Assembly (NCBI GenBank): GCA_900169235.1
Contig: FWCC01000399.1
Span: 1-64,000, forward strand
DNA: 64,000 nucleotides
Direction: 5' to 3'
Source: Zarea fungicola
Lineage: Eukaryota > Ascomycota > Sordariomycetes > Hypocreales > Cordycipitaceae
The position numbers were made by a program, and so were the translations under genes. The notes beneath the pieces were generated by a model. It was not told where the DNA came from and ran no database searches. It saw only the letters and a program-made list of their open reading frames with translations. Below, piece after piece: positions 42,869 to 54,054 of the stretch (its first letter is position 1; each line of letters opens with the position of its first letter).

Positions 42869-45367
42869 TCAATACCCTGGCACGTGGGCGCTCATTCTTT
42901 TCCAGTAGCGAAGTGAAGCTTGTCCAACATTCCGGCGATATCCATATCCTTGAGCATTGCGGTTAGCAGCAGAATTCCTTTCATCACAATGCACAGAGCA
43001 GCAAAAGAAATCTCGATACTCAAAGTACCTGGGGATACTTACATCTTCTGCTGCATTGCCAGCTGTCGTGCAGCGATTTGGGGACATTCCTTGTCTTTGA
43101 TTGGCAGCATTGCGGTCCCAGTTCATCAGCGCAGCAGGAAGAATAGGTACCTTGTTAACCACTGTGTGCGCTGAATCTTGGCTGTTCTCTGGATTTCCTG
43201 CGCCGGCCAATCCAAAAAAGTCACCAGTCGGAAGCCGTAGACTCGAGTCGAGAGGATTATCTGGGTCAAGGTGTAGCCTCATATCGGCCACGGCAGTCCG
43301 TCGTAGCGAACCGTCGGCGGACGCTGGTCGCCGTGGCGTGCGTGTAGGGGTATGGGGTAACAGGTGCCTGACTGATAGAGGCGACCAATCCACAGTCAGA
43401 CTGTGATTTGTAGATGGCGTCGGCCTAGAAGCAATGCCTATACTGGATACGCTCCTGGGTCGTCTGTGTGGCAGTATGACTCTGTTCTTGGCACTCGGTG
43501 ACGTGGACGCGGCTCTGTCCCTGGGCTTTCTGGTCTCCGATCGTGTCGACGAACCTGGCGAATTTATAACCGGAATTGTGGAAAAACGAAACCCAGGGGA
43601 CCTAGCGCCGCCAGAACCACCTGTCGGTGGTGCACTGTGTTGCTCTGATTCGGCAAGGCAATCATTCACAGCGCTGTCGACTGTGGTAGCTCGCTCAGCT
43701 TTTGGTTTATAATCCGTCTCCATTTTTTCATTGCCATGATAAATTGAATCAGAAGCCTTGCTTGCAGAATCAGTGACTCTTGCTTTGACAGTGTCCGCAG
43801 ATGCGGCTGATGGAGTGAGGCCGAAATCATGGATCAACTTTTGAATCCTTCGTTCTACCATGCTGTCAATATCCTCCAGCGACTTCTCCAGGTTCAACTC
43901 AGAAAGTTTGCCCTTGGAGGCGGGTGGTGGAGAGTTAGTATCAACCGTAACAGGACTGCCCGCACTTGGGAGAGAGTTGCGGCGCGGCTGTGGCTCGTGG
44001 AGATTGTCAGCGCCGATTTCTGTTGGGGCCGAACCCTCTGTCATCTCTTCTTCCGGATGATGAGATGTCCATTGATGAAGGCATGTCGCAACATATGGTT
44101 TGAATACACGCACAGCCCACGTGTAGATGTTTTCTAGTAGCATTTCTAGCTCAATAATATCTCTCAGGTTTGTCATGTCTCCCTTCCAAATTGCTTGCAT
44201 AATCTGGAAAGCAGCAGTATCAGCATGGTAAGTAGAAGATGTGAGTCTAAACAGCTTACATATGCGTTGGGATACATGCCGCCTTTCGTCCAATGGCATG
44301 ATTGAAAGCGCTCCTCGAAGACGAAGTTCTTGGCATAGTACGCAACCCATATTGTGACGTTTGGGCCGACCGCCGTCATAACCGTCAAGGGTGGCACATG
44401 AGACTGCTCTCTAAGACTGTTAGAGTATTGCGTCAGGCGCCGTTGCATTTTTAGTGCGAACGCAGCTGCAGATGTGGTACCCTGAGCCCGAGCCACGGCC
44501 ATTTGTACCGACTCAGACGGATCACCTACGTCGACCACAAGCCATGGATAGCAGCCTAGTGTGTGACCTGGAATATCAGCCTTATACACATTTGTAGTTT
44601 GTGGAAATGGGCGCAATCCTTTCAGGCTCAGTCTGGATAAGATGCTCCATGTAAAGGGCTCGGCACTGGATGAGTTAGATGTCCATCGATCGCCATTGAG
44701 TGAGTTTGAGATGTTGTCTTCTGTAGTGCTGTATACAGGCAGGAAAAGAGCAAAGCTAGAAGATGAGGTGATTGGGTGCTTAAGGTCGCTGTCGCTTTCG
44801 AAAATGTCACCCCAAGAAAAGAAGCGTTGTCTATATAATTCCGTTAGTGACTATGGTACGCACCCCCGCTCCAGGCACGAACCTACACTACTACGGCATC
44901 ATAATAGAAATGAGCTCGAGATGACCTTTGAAGTGATATCATATTAGTAGGGCGAAACATGGAAGGAAGCAGAGGCTATACATTCTTGCATCCGTCGTGC
45001 CATGTAGTGCCGATGAAGCTAGTTTCTTGACAAAATGTTCTTCATAAAACGACCTCCAATGTGGAGGCTGTTCTGATGCTTTCCCAATTGCCTCTTGCTG
45101 GATCACATAGGAGGGAACAAGTCTAAGGTCGATTGCATTTTTGCCTTCAATGTCAGCCAGTGCCGAATCCAGCTCGGCCCAATCTTTGAAGAACACGCCT
45201 CTGGGCTGAGGGCATGAAAAATCCAGGAGAGATTTGCGTAAGCGCTCCACATGCAGTGGACAATACCCATCCTTGGCAGGACTTTGGTCATATAAAAACT
45301 CTTTAGCAAGGTCAAAATTGATCGCCGCTGTAGTCATGTTTGTAGATAAAATCGAGCGCGAGGTCAT
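42869..45367 (-). CDS. Large fungal protein, possibly PD-(D/E)XK nuclease-like
   Basis: Three exons, complement(42869..44203, 44260..44830, 44982..45367), give 763 residues in consistent phase. Introns are 56 nt (GTAAGC...CCAG) and 151 nt (GTATAG...ATATAG, with a CACTAAC branch). The middle part has a layout seen in fungal restriction-endonuclease-like proteins: HTLGCYPWLVVDVGDP, then an Ala/Gln-rich helix, then VMTAVGPNVTIWVAYY and a helix with DIIELEMLLENIYTWAV. The expected acidic-x-Lys pair after the first strand is not seen (VDVGD), so catalysis is doubtful. The C-terminal 430 residues are Ser/Pro-rich and disordered-looking apart from an LEDIDSMVERRIQKLIHDFGL helix. Family assignment is tentative. 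Confidence 0.6.
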
Positions 45368-46272
45368 GTAGTAGCGATAGCAGCAGCCGGTACCAAGTGA
45401 AGGGGAGGGGCGAGAATGATTACAGGAGAATGGCGTGCGCTGTAGCCGTCATGACCGTGGAAATTTATGGCTCACACAGGTCTGTGGAAAACAGGGGGGA
45501 TGCATGCAGTCAGCAACTGAATACCCAATCATGCAATGGTCTTTGCCGCCAGGATCCCGGCTGCATACAGACAGGGCAAGAAGAGGAGGCACGCAATTGC
45601 GAGACGCCCATGCAAAAGAAGCCTGTCCGAATTGAATAATTCTTTCTTTTTTTTTTGGAAAAAAAAAGAACGAATAAAATAAAGGCTGATAGGCTACCAG
45701 AACCATTTTCTCATTCACGTTTCAAATCCTGGGCGATAGGATTCGCTGCTAGACATCAGTCTGAGCCGAGGCTACTGAATTTACAGCATTGCGACGGCTT
45801 CCGACGGCGGCAGACTTGACAGCGCCGCGTTACCCACCGCCACTACACAGCCTTGTTCTGGCCCTTGAATTGAAATAGTGTTGGTGGTGTGGCAGTCCTT
45901 GACATTGTGGGATTGCCGCCAAGCCTGGACTGAGGTTGACAAGACGAGGGCATTTGTCAACGGTGATACTCAAGACTTGGGCAATTACGTTCATTGCGAT
46001 TATCTTGCTTCCATTCTTGCTTCCATTCTTGCTCGTGAATTTCCTGCTCGATCGCTTAATATCGGGAAGTTTAACCTTTATGCTCAAGCAATAGTCATGA
46101 GTCAGTGTTGGAAGCGCGCGTATCGGTCGCTAGTTTTCAAAATTACGCGAGATCTGATCAAAAAAATTGCATTTTGCATGGGGAAACCGGCAGACTGGCT
46201 TTTACTGTTTGAGAGCTTACTGCGGCAAGATTTATTGACTTCAAGGCCGAATTTCCAATTAAATCTGCAGAG
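45368..46272. other. Intergenic, no gene seen
   Basis: 900 bp spacer. It contains a T/A homopolymer stretch (45643-45668) and a duplicated CTTGCTTCCATT (46006-46030). An open frame at 45878-46276 overlaps nothing recognisable. Confidence 0.45.
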
Positions 46273-47664
46273 CTAGACCGAATTGAGCAGAGCGATCAAG
46301 CCCTCACTCAAAGTCGGATGCGCAATAACTAGTGTAGAAATTTCCTTGTACGATATACCGAGCTTCATCGCCAATTGAATAACTGGAAGCAAATCTCCAG
46401 TGGAGAGACCAAGCGCTGTGAAGCCAAGAATTCGCTCCCCGTCTGCTTCAACCAGCACCTTGGCAAAGCCCCGAGTGTCTCCCTGGGTTCGGGTCCGCAG
46501 AAATGCCTTCATCGGCAATTTCCCAAGGCGATACTTGATCCCTTGCGCCTGCGCCTCGTGTTCCCGAAGGCCCACGTGCGCAAGCTCATGCGACGTGAAC
46601 AGGACAGACGGAACTTGACGATTTGTCACTCCTCCTTGTCTTGGCGAGCCAGTAAGGCTGGCTAATACAATACGAAAGTCATCAAAGCCGATGTGTGTAA
46701 AGTAAGGGCTCCCTGCGCAATCACCTACAGCATAAACGCCATTAACCGTAGTCTTGAGCTGTTCGTCGACCTTGACATGGCCAGCTTGAGTGAGCTCGAT
46801 ACCTGCCTCCTCTAGGCCAATGTTTTGCGTGTTTGGAATGCGGCCGGCAGCAGCCAGTAGATGGGATCCGGTAACAGTGAAACTCTTTTCGCCCGTTGTT
46901 ACAGACAGCTCAACGCCAGCGCCAGAAATGCCCGTCACGGAGCCTATTTTTGCAGAGGTAATGATTTCAACGCCTTCACCTGCAACAATGTCGACAAGTG
47001 CATCAACAATGTCACGATCTTCCTTTGCCAGGATTTGGTCGTGCTTCTCAATTACGGTTACCTTTGAGCCGAGTCTTTGATAGGCCTGGGCAAACTCCAT
47101 GCCGATATACCCGCCCCCAAGAATAACAAGATGCTCTGGTAGCTCCTTTAGATCGAGGAGTTCAACGTGGGTGAGTGGCTTTGACTCCAGCAATCCTGGG
47201 ATTCTAGAGTCCACAAATGCCCTTGATCCAGTGTTGATGACAATCGTATCCGCTGTGAGCCGACGCCCAGCCACTTCAATCACCTTGGGCCCGACAAATG
47301 TTCCCTCGCCAAAGATGACCTCTGACTTTGCGTTTTCAAAGTTTGTGATGTGCGTCTGCCTCAGTCCTTCGACCATGTCCGACTTGCGGCTCTCAACGGC
47401 GGACATGTTGGCTCGTACATCGGCCGCATTGGTCTGGAGGTTGACCCCAAAGGACGCTGCCTGGCGAATGTCATGTACCACGCTGGCCGAATGAATCACA
47501 TTCTTGGACGGCAAGCAGGCAATGTTGGGGCATGAGCCGCCGAGATACTTGCGCTCGATAACGGCGCACTTTTTGCCAAGCTTTCCGCCAAGCGTCCAGG
47601 CAATGTACTTCCCTGGCTCTCCACTGCCAAGAACAACACAGTCGTAATGCTCCGCTGTCGACAT
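46273..47664 (-). CDS. FAD-dependent pyridine nucleotide-disulfide oxidoreductase (mercuric-reductase/lipoamide-dehydrogenase-like)
   Basis: 463 residues from MSTAEHYDCVVLGSG. The same frame is open to an ATG at 47793, which would add 43 residues that could be a mitochondrial presequence. FAD-binding GSGEPGKYIAW is followed by the redox disulfide GGSCPNIACLPSK (C-x4-C). Next come the NAD(P)H-binding LVILGGGYIGMEFAQ, the second FAD motif GVYAVGDCAG, and the dimer-interface HPTLSEGL containing the His that completes the active site. All catalytic features are intact. It lacks the N-terminal heavy-metal domain and C-terminal Cys pair of true mercuric reductases, so the substrate is open. No neighbouring genes suggest a pathway. 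Confidence 0.9.
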   Translation of the reverse strand: MSTAEHYDCVVLGSGEPGKYIAWTLGGKLGKKCAVIERKYLGGSCPNIACLPSKNVIHSASVVHDIRQAASFGVNLQTNAADVRANMSAVESRKSDMVEGLRQTHITNFENAKSEVIFGEGTFVGPKVIEVAGRRLTADTIVINTGSRAFVDSRIPGLLESKPLTHVELLDLKELPEHLVILGGGYIGMEFAQAYQRLGSKVTVIEKHDQILAKEDRDIVDALVDIVAGEGVEIITSAKIGSVTGISGAGVELSVTTGEKSFTVTGSHLLAAAGRIPNTQNIGLEEAGIELTQAGHVKVDEQLKTTVNGVYAVGDCAGSPYFTHIGFDDFRIVLASLTGSPRQGGVTNRQVPSVLFTSHELAHVGLREHEAQAQGIKYRLGKLPMKAFLRTRTQGDTRGFAKVLVEADGERILGFTALGLSTGDLLPVIQLAMKLGISYKEISTLVIAHPTLSEGLIALLNSV

Positions 47665-49569
47665 GTTGAACTCGTAGACTCTGACCGTCGGATTTAATAG
47701 GCTCTTGTAGACCCTTGAAACAGTTCTCACTGGGGATATACAAGGCTTCGAAATTTCGTAGTTCTGTATGAGTCGGTACCAGGAAAGGTTCAAAAAGAGG
47801 CAGCCTACATCCGGTAATTCCTTTCATTAATGACCCCTCACGGTCTCATATAACGGCGTGTCACTCTTGCAGTTCAGCTTGGGAACCCTGAGAAGCCAAA
47901 GCCCCACCCGGACATTCAGCCCTGCCAAGACTCCGACGGTCCCGGGTATTCCTCCAACTCGTTTATTGGAGTCAGACTTTAGTGCGAGGCTAGCAAAGTT
48001 GGTCATCTTTCGTTACTAAATGCTCCTACGATTTGGGAAGCTAGGCTTTCCAACTGACATGTCACTTGTACTGCATCACCCCACATGCCGGCTCATGGGT
48101 GTTGAGGATTCTCGGACAATTCATCGTCTCCGATGTTGCCATGATGTTAGGATGATCGTAGTTTGGCTGTACTAGACAATGAGATGAGCACAACGTTGCA
48201 TTTTCAATGCAGCAGTTTGTCACTACAACCGCCACTAGGGAATCAACGGCTCCTGCAAATGCCTACTAATAGCCGAGAAGCGCAGCCCTTGTACGAGACA
48301 GCCAACAGCTTAGATAAAATTGCCGACCGAAGATATTTAAAACAAGAACTATAGTAAAAACATTGATTTCGCGTTCTAGGCCCATATTGAGTTGCAAGGT
48401 GGCCTATCAATCTTTAAGATACAGGCCGTCAAGGCCGACATCTTAAATATGACGGTACAATAAGCCGTGGCTTACTTTTCTACAGATGAAATATTTACGC
48501 TTGATGCATGGACACAATAAGTATCTCCTGGTCAAAACTAGCCCATAAAGTATAGCGAGCCCATGCATTCTAATCAGCCTCCATTTCAGGGCTAGATGAG
48601 GTTTGGCAAGTAATAAACACACACTCCCAGGAGAGCTCCAGAGGAGACTAGCCAACATCGGAGTCCACTTGCCTACTGATTACCTTCTTTAGGTTGGTCA
48701 GCGGAAAATTCCGTGAGGATGTGGTCTTGAAAAGTCTCACGACCAATGATCAGCCAAGGTTTGGGATCCCAGCTCATTCCAGCCGTTGGCAAAGACTCCA
48801 CCCCGGCTGCCCGAGTCATAAATAGCCGGTACTCCGTAAAACAAATGGGCCTCAAGCCACGTCCGTTTTGGAAATGAAATTGTTACGGTCCTGTATATTG
48901 AATTGCTAGTTTCGGCGCTTGTGTGTTTGAATAGCGTAAATCCGGCTTGGGGCCACCCTCAACGGAGCAACTCCGTTCCGTCGAATGTTGGTTCAGATGT
49001 AATACTTTTTCAGATTTAGGGAAAAAAAATTGTCATACCCTAAAATTAACCTTAAGGCTGAACTTAAACTGTAGTACCAGGATAGTATCCCTGTAGTGTT
49101 GTACAAGCCCCTTTAACTTCCACATATGCTTGGCGTTTCGTTCGACTGACACAGTTATTCCAGAGAGAGAGTCAATATTCTATTAGGAGCTTCTTTCTGT
49201 CAGCATGGGATCCATCTCCTTTGGCGGACCGTTGTTACAAGCTGAGAAACTAGCAAGCTTCAATGCAAGTATATCGTTGTCATGAACCGCTTGAGGCTGA
49301 GTACTTGCAGGCCAAGTCGAGCTCATTCTTACACGGAGTAAAAATAGAAGCCTGCGATTACAAAGCTAGAATAAGCTTACAGGTTGAGTTTGCCAGTCAA
49401 TGGCCTATGCGTTGAGAAAATAAGAACAGCGTCTTGAGAATTCTCCCAGCAGATTAGAATCTCACATAAATATCGTTCAAGATAACCTTATTTCTTCCAC
49501 TTTTTCCATCTTCAAATTCCCAACAATATTATTTGCATCATTAATAAAGAACTTTCTACCAATTTCACT
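47665..49569. other. Intergenic, no gene seen
   Basis: 1.9 kb. It begins with the possible presequence region of the oxidoreductase and ends with the promoter of a small secreted protein. I see no gene or known repeat between. Confidence 0.45.
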
Positions 49570-50057
49570 ATGCGCTTTTACATGCTCCTCGCGACTGCCT
49601 TGACGGCTGCTGCCCTTCCCAGCAGCCAGCTAGAGGACTCTAACAACCTCGAGGCGCGTGCTGCGTCGTGTACCTCTAGCAAAGGCGACCCGAACCGAGC
49701 AGATATTGAGGCTATAGTAAATGACCTGCAAAAAACCAACCCCGATGAGCAGGTAGCCTTGAACCGCCGCAAGCAGCTCACCTTTACGCTCGGCAGCTCG
49801 CGCATCTGTGTCGCCAACGACTTCATCTTTGAGAATACTCATGTGAAGCGCTCCGACATTGGTCGCGGCGCCCTCAAGGCGTTGAACCGCTGCTGCCGTG
49901 CAGGCTCTTGGTAAGCCGAAACCGTGTTTCGCTTTTCCGCTACCCTATTTGCTGACTGAGTACCTCTAGCCAAGGCACTGCCGAGACTATTTTTGGCGAC
50001 AGTGGGCTTAGCCTACGTCTGTTTATCGCTGATAGTGACTGGCCTTGCGACAAATAA
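49570..50057 (+). CDS. Small secreted protein, Ecp2/Hce2-like in layout
   Basis: Two exons (49570..49910, 49970..50057) give 142 residues. The 59-nt intron (GTAAGC, GCTGAC, CTAG) splits a Cys codon (TG|C). A signal peptide MRFYMLLATALTAAALPSS is followed by a mature chain with six Cys: ASCTSS, SRICVAND, NRCC, GSCQG and WPCDK. The order of helix, strand with central Cys, helix with paired Cys, and a terminal strand resembles Ecp2/Hce2-type fungal effectors, but the resemblance is weak. Without splicing the ORF ends right after GSW and loses three of the conserved-looking strands. It is probably an extracellular host- or competitor-directed protein; that role is inferred. Confidence 0.75.
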
Positions 50058-50409
50058 GCACCTGCCGGTCCGGCTTTAGATGTACATGTACCACATACAC
50101 ACCACTTTGCGTTCCAAGTCTGGAGAGTTTTGGTATCAAGGACACGGAATGAATTGGTTAAAAATTTAGTTTATGACCACTATGGGCGATAAATTATTCC
50201 TAGACGAGGGGTAGATTCAAATAGACTAGACTATCATCAAATGAGATCAAGCTCGCATGTTGAATGCAAGCGGTCGTTCAAACTTTACGCAGTTGTGCTC
50301 CAACGTATCACCCTCTTGTAAAAGTTTCTCTCAGCTCCTGTTTTATCCTGGTTAGGGAAGTGCCATTATAGATTCTGCGCTGGAAAAGACAAAGCCCAAC
50401 AGGCTATAT
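50058..50409. other. Convergent 3' intergenic region
   Basis: 350 bp AT-rich spacer between two secreted-protein genes. Nothing else is seen. Confidence 0.5.
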
Positions 50410-50907
50410 TCATTGACAGGATCTCTGGTAACGACAGCGTCCTCCGACATAGTAGCAATTGGGGCACTGGACAAAAGGGCCCCCGCAGTCCGCAACCCTG
50501 CCGCAGAACTGCCAGCAGCGGGACAGTCGTGCCTCAAGTCCACCCAAAACGGGCGTGGGAGCAGGTGAAATAGACGTGGAGCACAGCAAGGCTGAGGAAG
50601 ACGCCGACTCATCTCGGCTCAATAGTTCGACCGCATGCTGAGCTGCCCGTTCAAAGTATTCTTCGGCGTGCTCACTCGAGCCGAACAGGCCAGAGGCGGC
50701 CAGGACATCAGACGGGTCCTCGTAGACGTCAACCCTGACTTGGCCATTTTCGGGAAACATGTGGAGATACTGCGAACTTTGCACATCGGCCATGAAGGCG
50801 TCATACCGCTCAAGGTCATTGGCATGAATTGCAGAGCGTGGTGACAGTGCCATGACAAAAGTGGCCAAGAACACCACCGAGGCAATTAATGCGGTGAGAC
50901 GAGTCAT
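50410..50907 (-). CDS. Secreted protein with Cys-rich C-terminal module, 165 aa
   Basis: A single exon of 165 codons. A signal peptide (MTRLTALIASVVFLATFVMA) is followed by a Cys-free region of about 85 residues (DLERYDAFMADVQSSQYLHM and an EHAEEYFERAAQHAVELL helix), then a 40-residue end with seven Cys: RCWQFCGRVADCGGPFVQC, PNCYYVGGRC and SC. An eighth Cys lies just before it (ALLCST). The module could be a small disulfide-rich domain released by processing. A TATA-like CTATAAAAGG lies about 75 bases upstream of the ATG on the minus strand (near 50980-50990). I know no family. Confidence 0.72.
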   Translation of the reverse strand: MTRLTALIASVVFLATFVMALSPRSAIHANDLERYDAFMADVQSSQYLHMFPENGQVRVDVYEDPSDVLAASGLFGSSEHAEEYFERAAQHAVELLSRDESASSSALLCSTSISPAPTPVLGGLEARLSRCWQFCGRVADCGGPFVQCPNCYYVGGRCRYQRSCQ

Positions 50908-50980
50908 TATGAAGCTGTGTTGTTTAATTTAGAAGTTTTTTGATGTTGCAAAAGTTCTGTTCAACGACGGGTTTGTAGGC

Positions 50981-50990
50981 CCTTTTATAG
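50981..50990 (-). promoter_or_regulatory. TATA box of the 165-aa secreted protein gene
   Basis: Minus-strand CTATAAAAGG about 75 bases upstream of the start codon at 50907. Confidence 0.5.
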
Positions 50991-51771
50991 ATCCAACTCT
51001 ACCTTGGCTTCATCACCGGGTTGCAACCACAAGGAGCTGATTGATGGACGAGGAGGCCTTGATGCCCAGTACCGGGAGAATCGGCAAAATATTTCATGGA
51101 AAGTTCGCATAAACGAAGGGGCCATGAAGTTCTTGAGGCAAATCTTAATAGATGTTCTAGTTCTAGACCTGCAAATTACTGTACGCCTGCGTAGCACGCA
51201 GCAGGTGGTCAGTCACGGCAGACAGTTGACACCCAAAAGGGTCGGAAAGCGCGAGGCTAGAGTCAAAGCAGCAGTATAATATACTTCAGCTATGCAGAGC
51301 TGGCTGTTTGGGTGTGGCTGAATCTCACCCGTCGCGCTTGTTCTAATTGGCTTATTCGGACATTTTCCATTCCCTAAGGAGCTGATCGGTGTTTACCCTT
51401 CGATTTTGTCGATTGGACCCTTGCTCCACACTCTACCAAACAGTTTGGAGCCGATGTAACCGTAATGTGGCTGGCTGGATTTCAAGTAGCGCAGATATTT
51501 GAGGCTGCAGAGATAGTAGACGTCCAACACCGACAGTTTAGGGTTTAGTATAAGAGAGTACGAGCCTTCTACAGGTGTAAGTTTGTTGCGGTGCGATCGC
51601 AGAAATTATCGCAGGCAGCTAAAATGCATCTTACCATTGGCCGGCTTTCCTCCATCTTTTGATTTGTTTTCTAGTCTGTCGTCACCCTCTAAATTCAGTC
51701 CCCTGCTCCATAGCTGAGAAATATGGGCATCGCTCTTACATCTGCCGGGTAAGTACATCGCGGATCCTGGA

Positions 51772-51845
51772 TGTTGTGACGGCTGACTCGGGTCAAGCAG
51801 CATATCCAGCATATCTAGCGATTCCTGACTTCTACTACCAGAGAC
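51772..51845 (+). mobile_element. LTR fragment, copy D
   Basis: Starts TGTTGTGACGGCTGACTCGG and follows the LTR consensus for about 70 bases, then diverges. It lies 140 bp from copy E, in the opposite orientation. It is a truncated copy with no detectable 3' end. Confidence 0.65.
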
Positions 51846-51986
51846 AGTTTCTTAGGATTTTATATGTTTAAGTAGGACTTTAAAGATAATACTATAAATA
51901 ATAGCAGTTTATAATGGCCCTTAGGCGCTCTAGTTCTAGGTGTACTTCCCATCTCTATCAAAATTATCCATTAATAAGTCTCATCC

Positions 51987-52270
51987 TGTTGGTATATCAC
52001 AGGTAGCACGCGGCACAGTAATAACAGAGGCGTCTCTCAGTAGGTATGCTGATTGTAACAAGTTGTGATTGATCTAAAAGTCTAGATACGGATAAAGGAG
52101 GAATTCCTCTTCTATATACCGGCAGTCAGGAACAGGAAAAGCAAACACAAACAACCAAGATTCCTCTTTCCTCCCCAGCTGCCGTGATGCTTCGTATTGA
52201 CGGAAGCCTGCTGCGGCAGGAGTCAGGCTTTATCAGAAGAGCTGCTTGACCTGACTCCGCAGTCACAATA
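51987..52270 (-). mobile_element. Solo LTR, copy E, TSD CATCC, abuts a peptide precursor gene
   Basis: 284 bp on the minus strand. The second base of the LTR is changed (TATTGTGACT instead of TGTTGTGACT). CATCC flanks it exactly (51982-51986 and 52271-52275). The right-hand CATCC is two bases beyond the stop codon of the tandem-repeat peptide gene at 52278. Removing the LTR leaves the native 3' end, so the stop codon was not created by the insertion. Confidence 0.82.
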
Positions 52271-52277
52271 CATCCCT

Positions 52278-52526
52278 CTACTTCCAGCTCTGAGCGTTCT
52301 CAATAGGGCGGTCAGTTTCACGCTTCCAGCTCTGAGCGTTCTCAATATGGCGGTCAGTTTCGCGCTTCCAGCTCTGAGCGTTCTCAATAGGCCGTTCAGT
52401 CTCGCGCTTCCAGCTCTGAGCGTTCTCAATGGGTCTAGCCTCTGGTTCAGATATCATGGCGACAGGCACAGGCGTAGCGGAGCATGCTCCCATAAGCAAT
52501 AAAAGAGCAGCACTAGAAAGCTTCAT
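52278..52526 (-). CDS. Kex2-type tandem-repeat secreted peptide precursor
   Basis: A single exon of 82 codons. Residues 1-18 are a signal peptide (MKLSSAALLLLMGACSAT), followed by a short leader (PVPVAMISEPEA). Four copies of R[P/H]IENAQSWK follow, joined by R-E-T-[D/E], so each unit ends in a Lys-Arg site and the period is 14 residues. The last copy ends at WK and a TAG, lacking the final Arg. Kex2 cleavage plus carboxypeptidase trimming would release several near-identical peptides of about 12 residues. This is the layout of fungal alpha-type pheromone precursors, Kex2-processed repeat proteins and dikaritin RiPP precursors. The peptide has none of the Trp-Cys features of Sordariomycete alpha pheromones. 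No UstYa-like gene is visible in the window. The in-frame extension to 52814 is leader sequence upstream of the TATA box. Confidence 0.82.
   Translation of the reverse strand: MKLSSAALLLLMGACSATPVPVAMISEPEARPIENAQSWKRETERPIENAQSWKRETDRHIENAQSWKRETDRPIENAQSWK
52281..52436 (-). repeat. 42-bp coding tandem repeat
   Basis: About 3.7 units of 42 bp within the peptide precursor gene. Units differ by only a few bases; one change turns Pro into His in the third copy. The near-identity indicates recent expansion or gene conversion. Confidence 0.85.
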
Positions 52527-52642
52527 CTTCAGGATAAGGTAAGAATAATGGTGGAATGTTGGTTTGGTAGGTGATGCAATATCGATCTGTAAAGTGTTTG
52601 TTGCCCAGAGCAAGAGTATATTCGCCTGGGTGGGTTGAGGGC

Positions 52643-52652
52643 TATTTATATA
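52643..52652 (-). promoter_or_regulatory. TATA box of the repeat-peptide gene
   Basis: Minus-strand TATATAAATA about 120 bases upstream of the ATG at 52526, supporting that ATG over the one at 52814. Confidence 0.55.
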
Positions 52653-53761
52653 ACAAAGTCTCCTCTGTTCAGTTTCAGCGTTGTCGACAGTCGAAGGTAA
52701 ATCTTCACATCCTAGCTCGTATGTCAGACGACTCCAGCTCGTTGAAGCCGTCCGTGCACTACGCACAAGAAGCCCGTGGTTCTCATTTCGGTCCCCATAT
52801 TGACAGGTTAGCAATGTTCACCCACTACGGAGTTAATCCGAACAATGTGCATTAATGTTCCGCATCAGGTTCTTCGTAAAAGGTCGACGATGCTACTTAA
52901 TTGCCCTGACACTCTAAAGTCGGCGGGGTCTTCTAGATACCTCAGTGGCGCTCTGTTTTAGGTTCTTATAAGCACCTAGCTATAATACACATCATTTAAA
53001 CCGTTCTCTAGTGTTAACCATAACATCACATTAGCCATGGAACTATTCTCTTGTTGCGATCAAATACACGATTTTCTACTTTTAGACTTGAGTGCGTCAA
53101 GGTTCTCAAGACCCATCTAAACCACAGAATAAGCTGTCAAATAGGTCTTGGCTTGACCTACTGTCAGCAACCTGAGCGGGAACATTGGTCGGAAAAGCCG
53201 ACTTTGGCCTATATGATTCCGGGTGCATAGACCCTCCAGCTCCATCTCCGAGCATATTTTAACCATGCATAATCCGCAACTATCTTGTTACAGCTACATT
53301 ATATAGTGGGTATCACATATAGTGCTTATTTTTGCAATTTAACACGTCAAGTTACATATACTAGTTCATCAAATGCTAATATTATAGCAAACAGTTCAAT
53401 GACGAAAGGACTAGACACATATATGAGCCATCAGTTCACTTAATATGGGATTACTTTCTATAATTTAGAATATATTTCTTGTCAAGACAAGTGACGTCTT
53501 AGTGCTTATTGCCAAGATGTCGTGTCTTAATCGCAATACATCCGTCGCAGCTTGAAAGCGTAATTGTCCCTGATATTACTATACCAGGTGCTTACAACGA
53601 GGCTTTGAAGTGAGTTACACACACTAGGTCTCCTTCGGGCCGCCTCAGCCCCCTCCCTGCATCGTAGTGCTACGTTTGTAACAATTAATATCCAAGTTAG
53701 CTATTTCCGAGTGCTTTTTCCCTATGGACTGAAGTAAGAGATTAGCTAATACTGTCCCTGC
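52653..53761. other. Intergenic, no gene seen
   Basis: AT-rich stretch between the repeat-peptide promoter and LTR copy F. No gene or known element is recognised. Confidence 0.45.
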
Positions 53762-54054
53762 TGTTGTGACTAGTGGAATCAATTGCCAAGCAACGTATCC
53801 AAGGAAGCCTGACGACTGGCGCAGACTTCCGTAGGTTAACATCGGATACGAGGAAAATTAGGTCATGACGGCAGCTGTAGATAGTTTTCCAGTCTGCTGT
53901 TTCTTTTTTTCGCCCGATTTGGAATTATTGCATGTAGAGCATGAATTCCTCCCTGGGGTGTAGGTTCCTTTCGAAGATCAATGCCCAACAGCGTACCTTC
54001 TGAGAGACGCCCTCTTAGGGCCACACCTTATAACTACTTATAATCATACCAATA
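53762..54054 (+). mobile_element. Solo LTR, copy F, diverged
   Basis: Starts TGTTGTGACTAG and ends CATACCAATA. It keeps the CTGAGAGACGCCCTCT block near its 3' end. Flanks (CCTGC and CCTTT) no longer form a clear duplication. It is the most diverged full-length copy. Confidence 0.65.

Noticed and set aside
45878..46276. 132-codon plus-strand frame next to the oxidoreductase
   Set aside because: Overlaps the oxidoreductase 3' end and has no recognisable domain.
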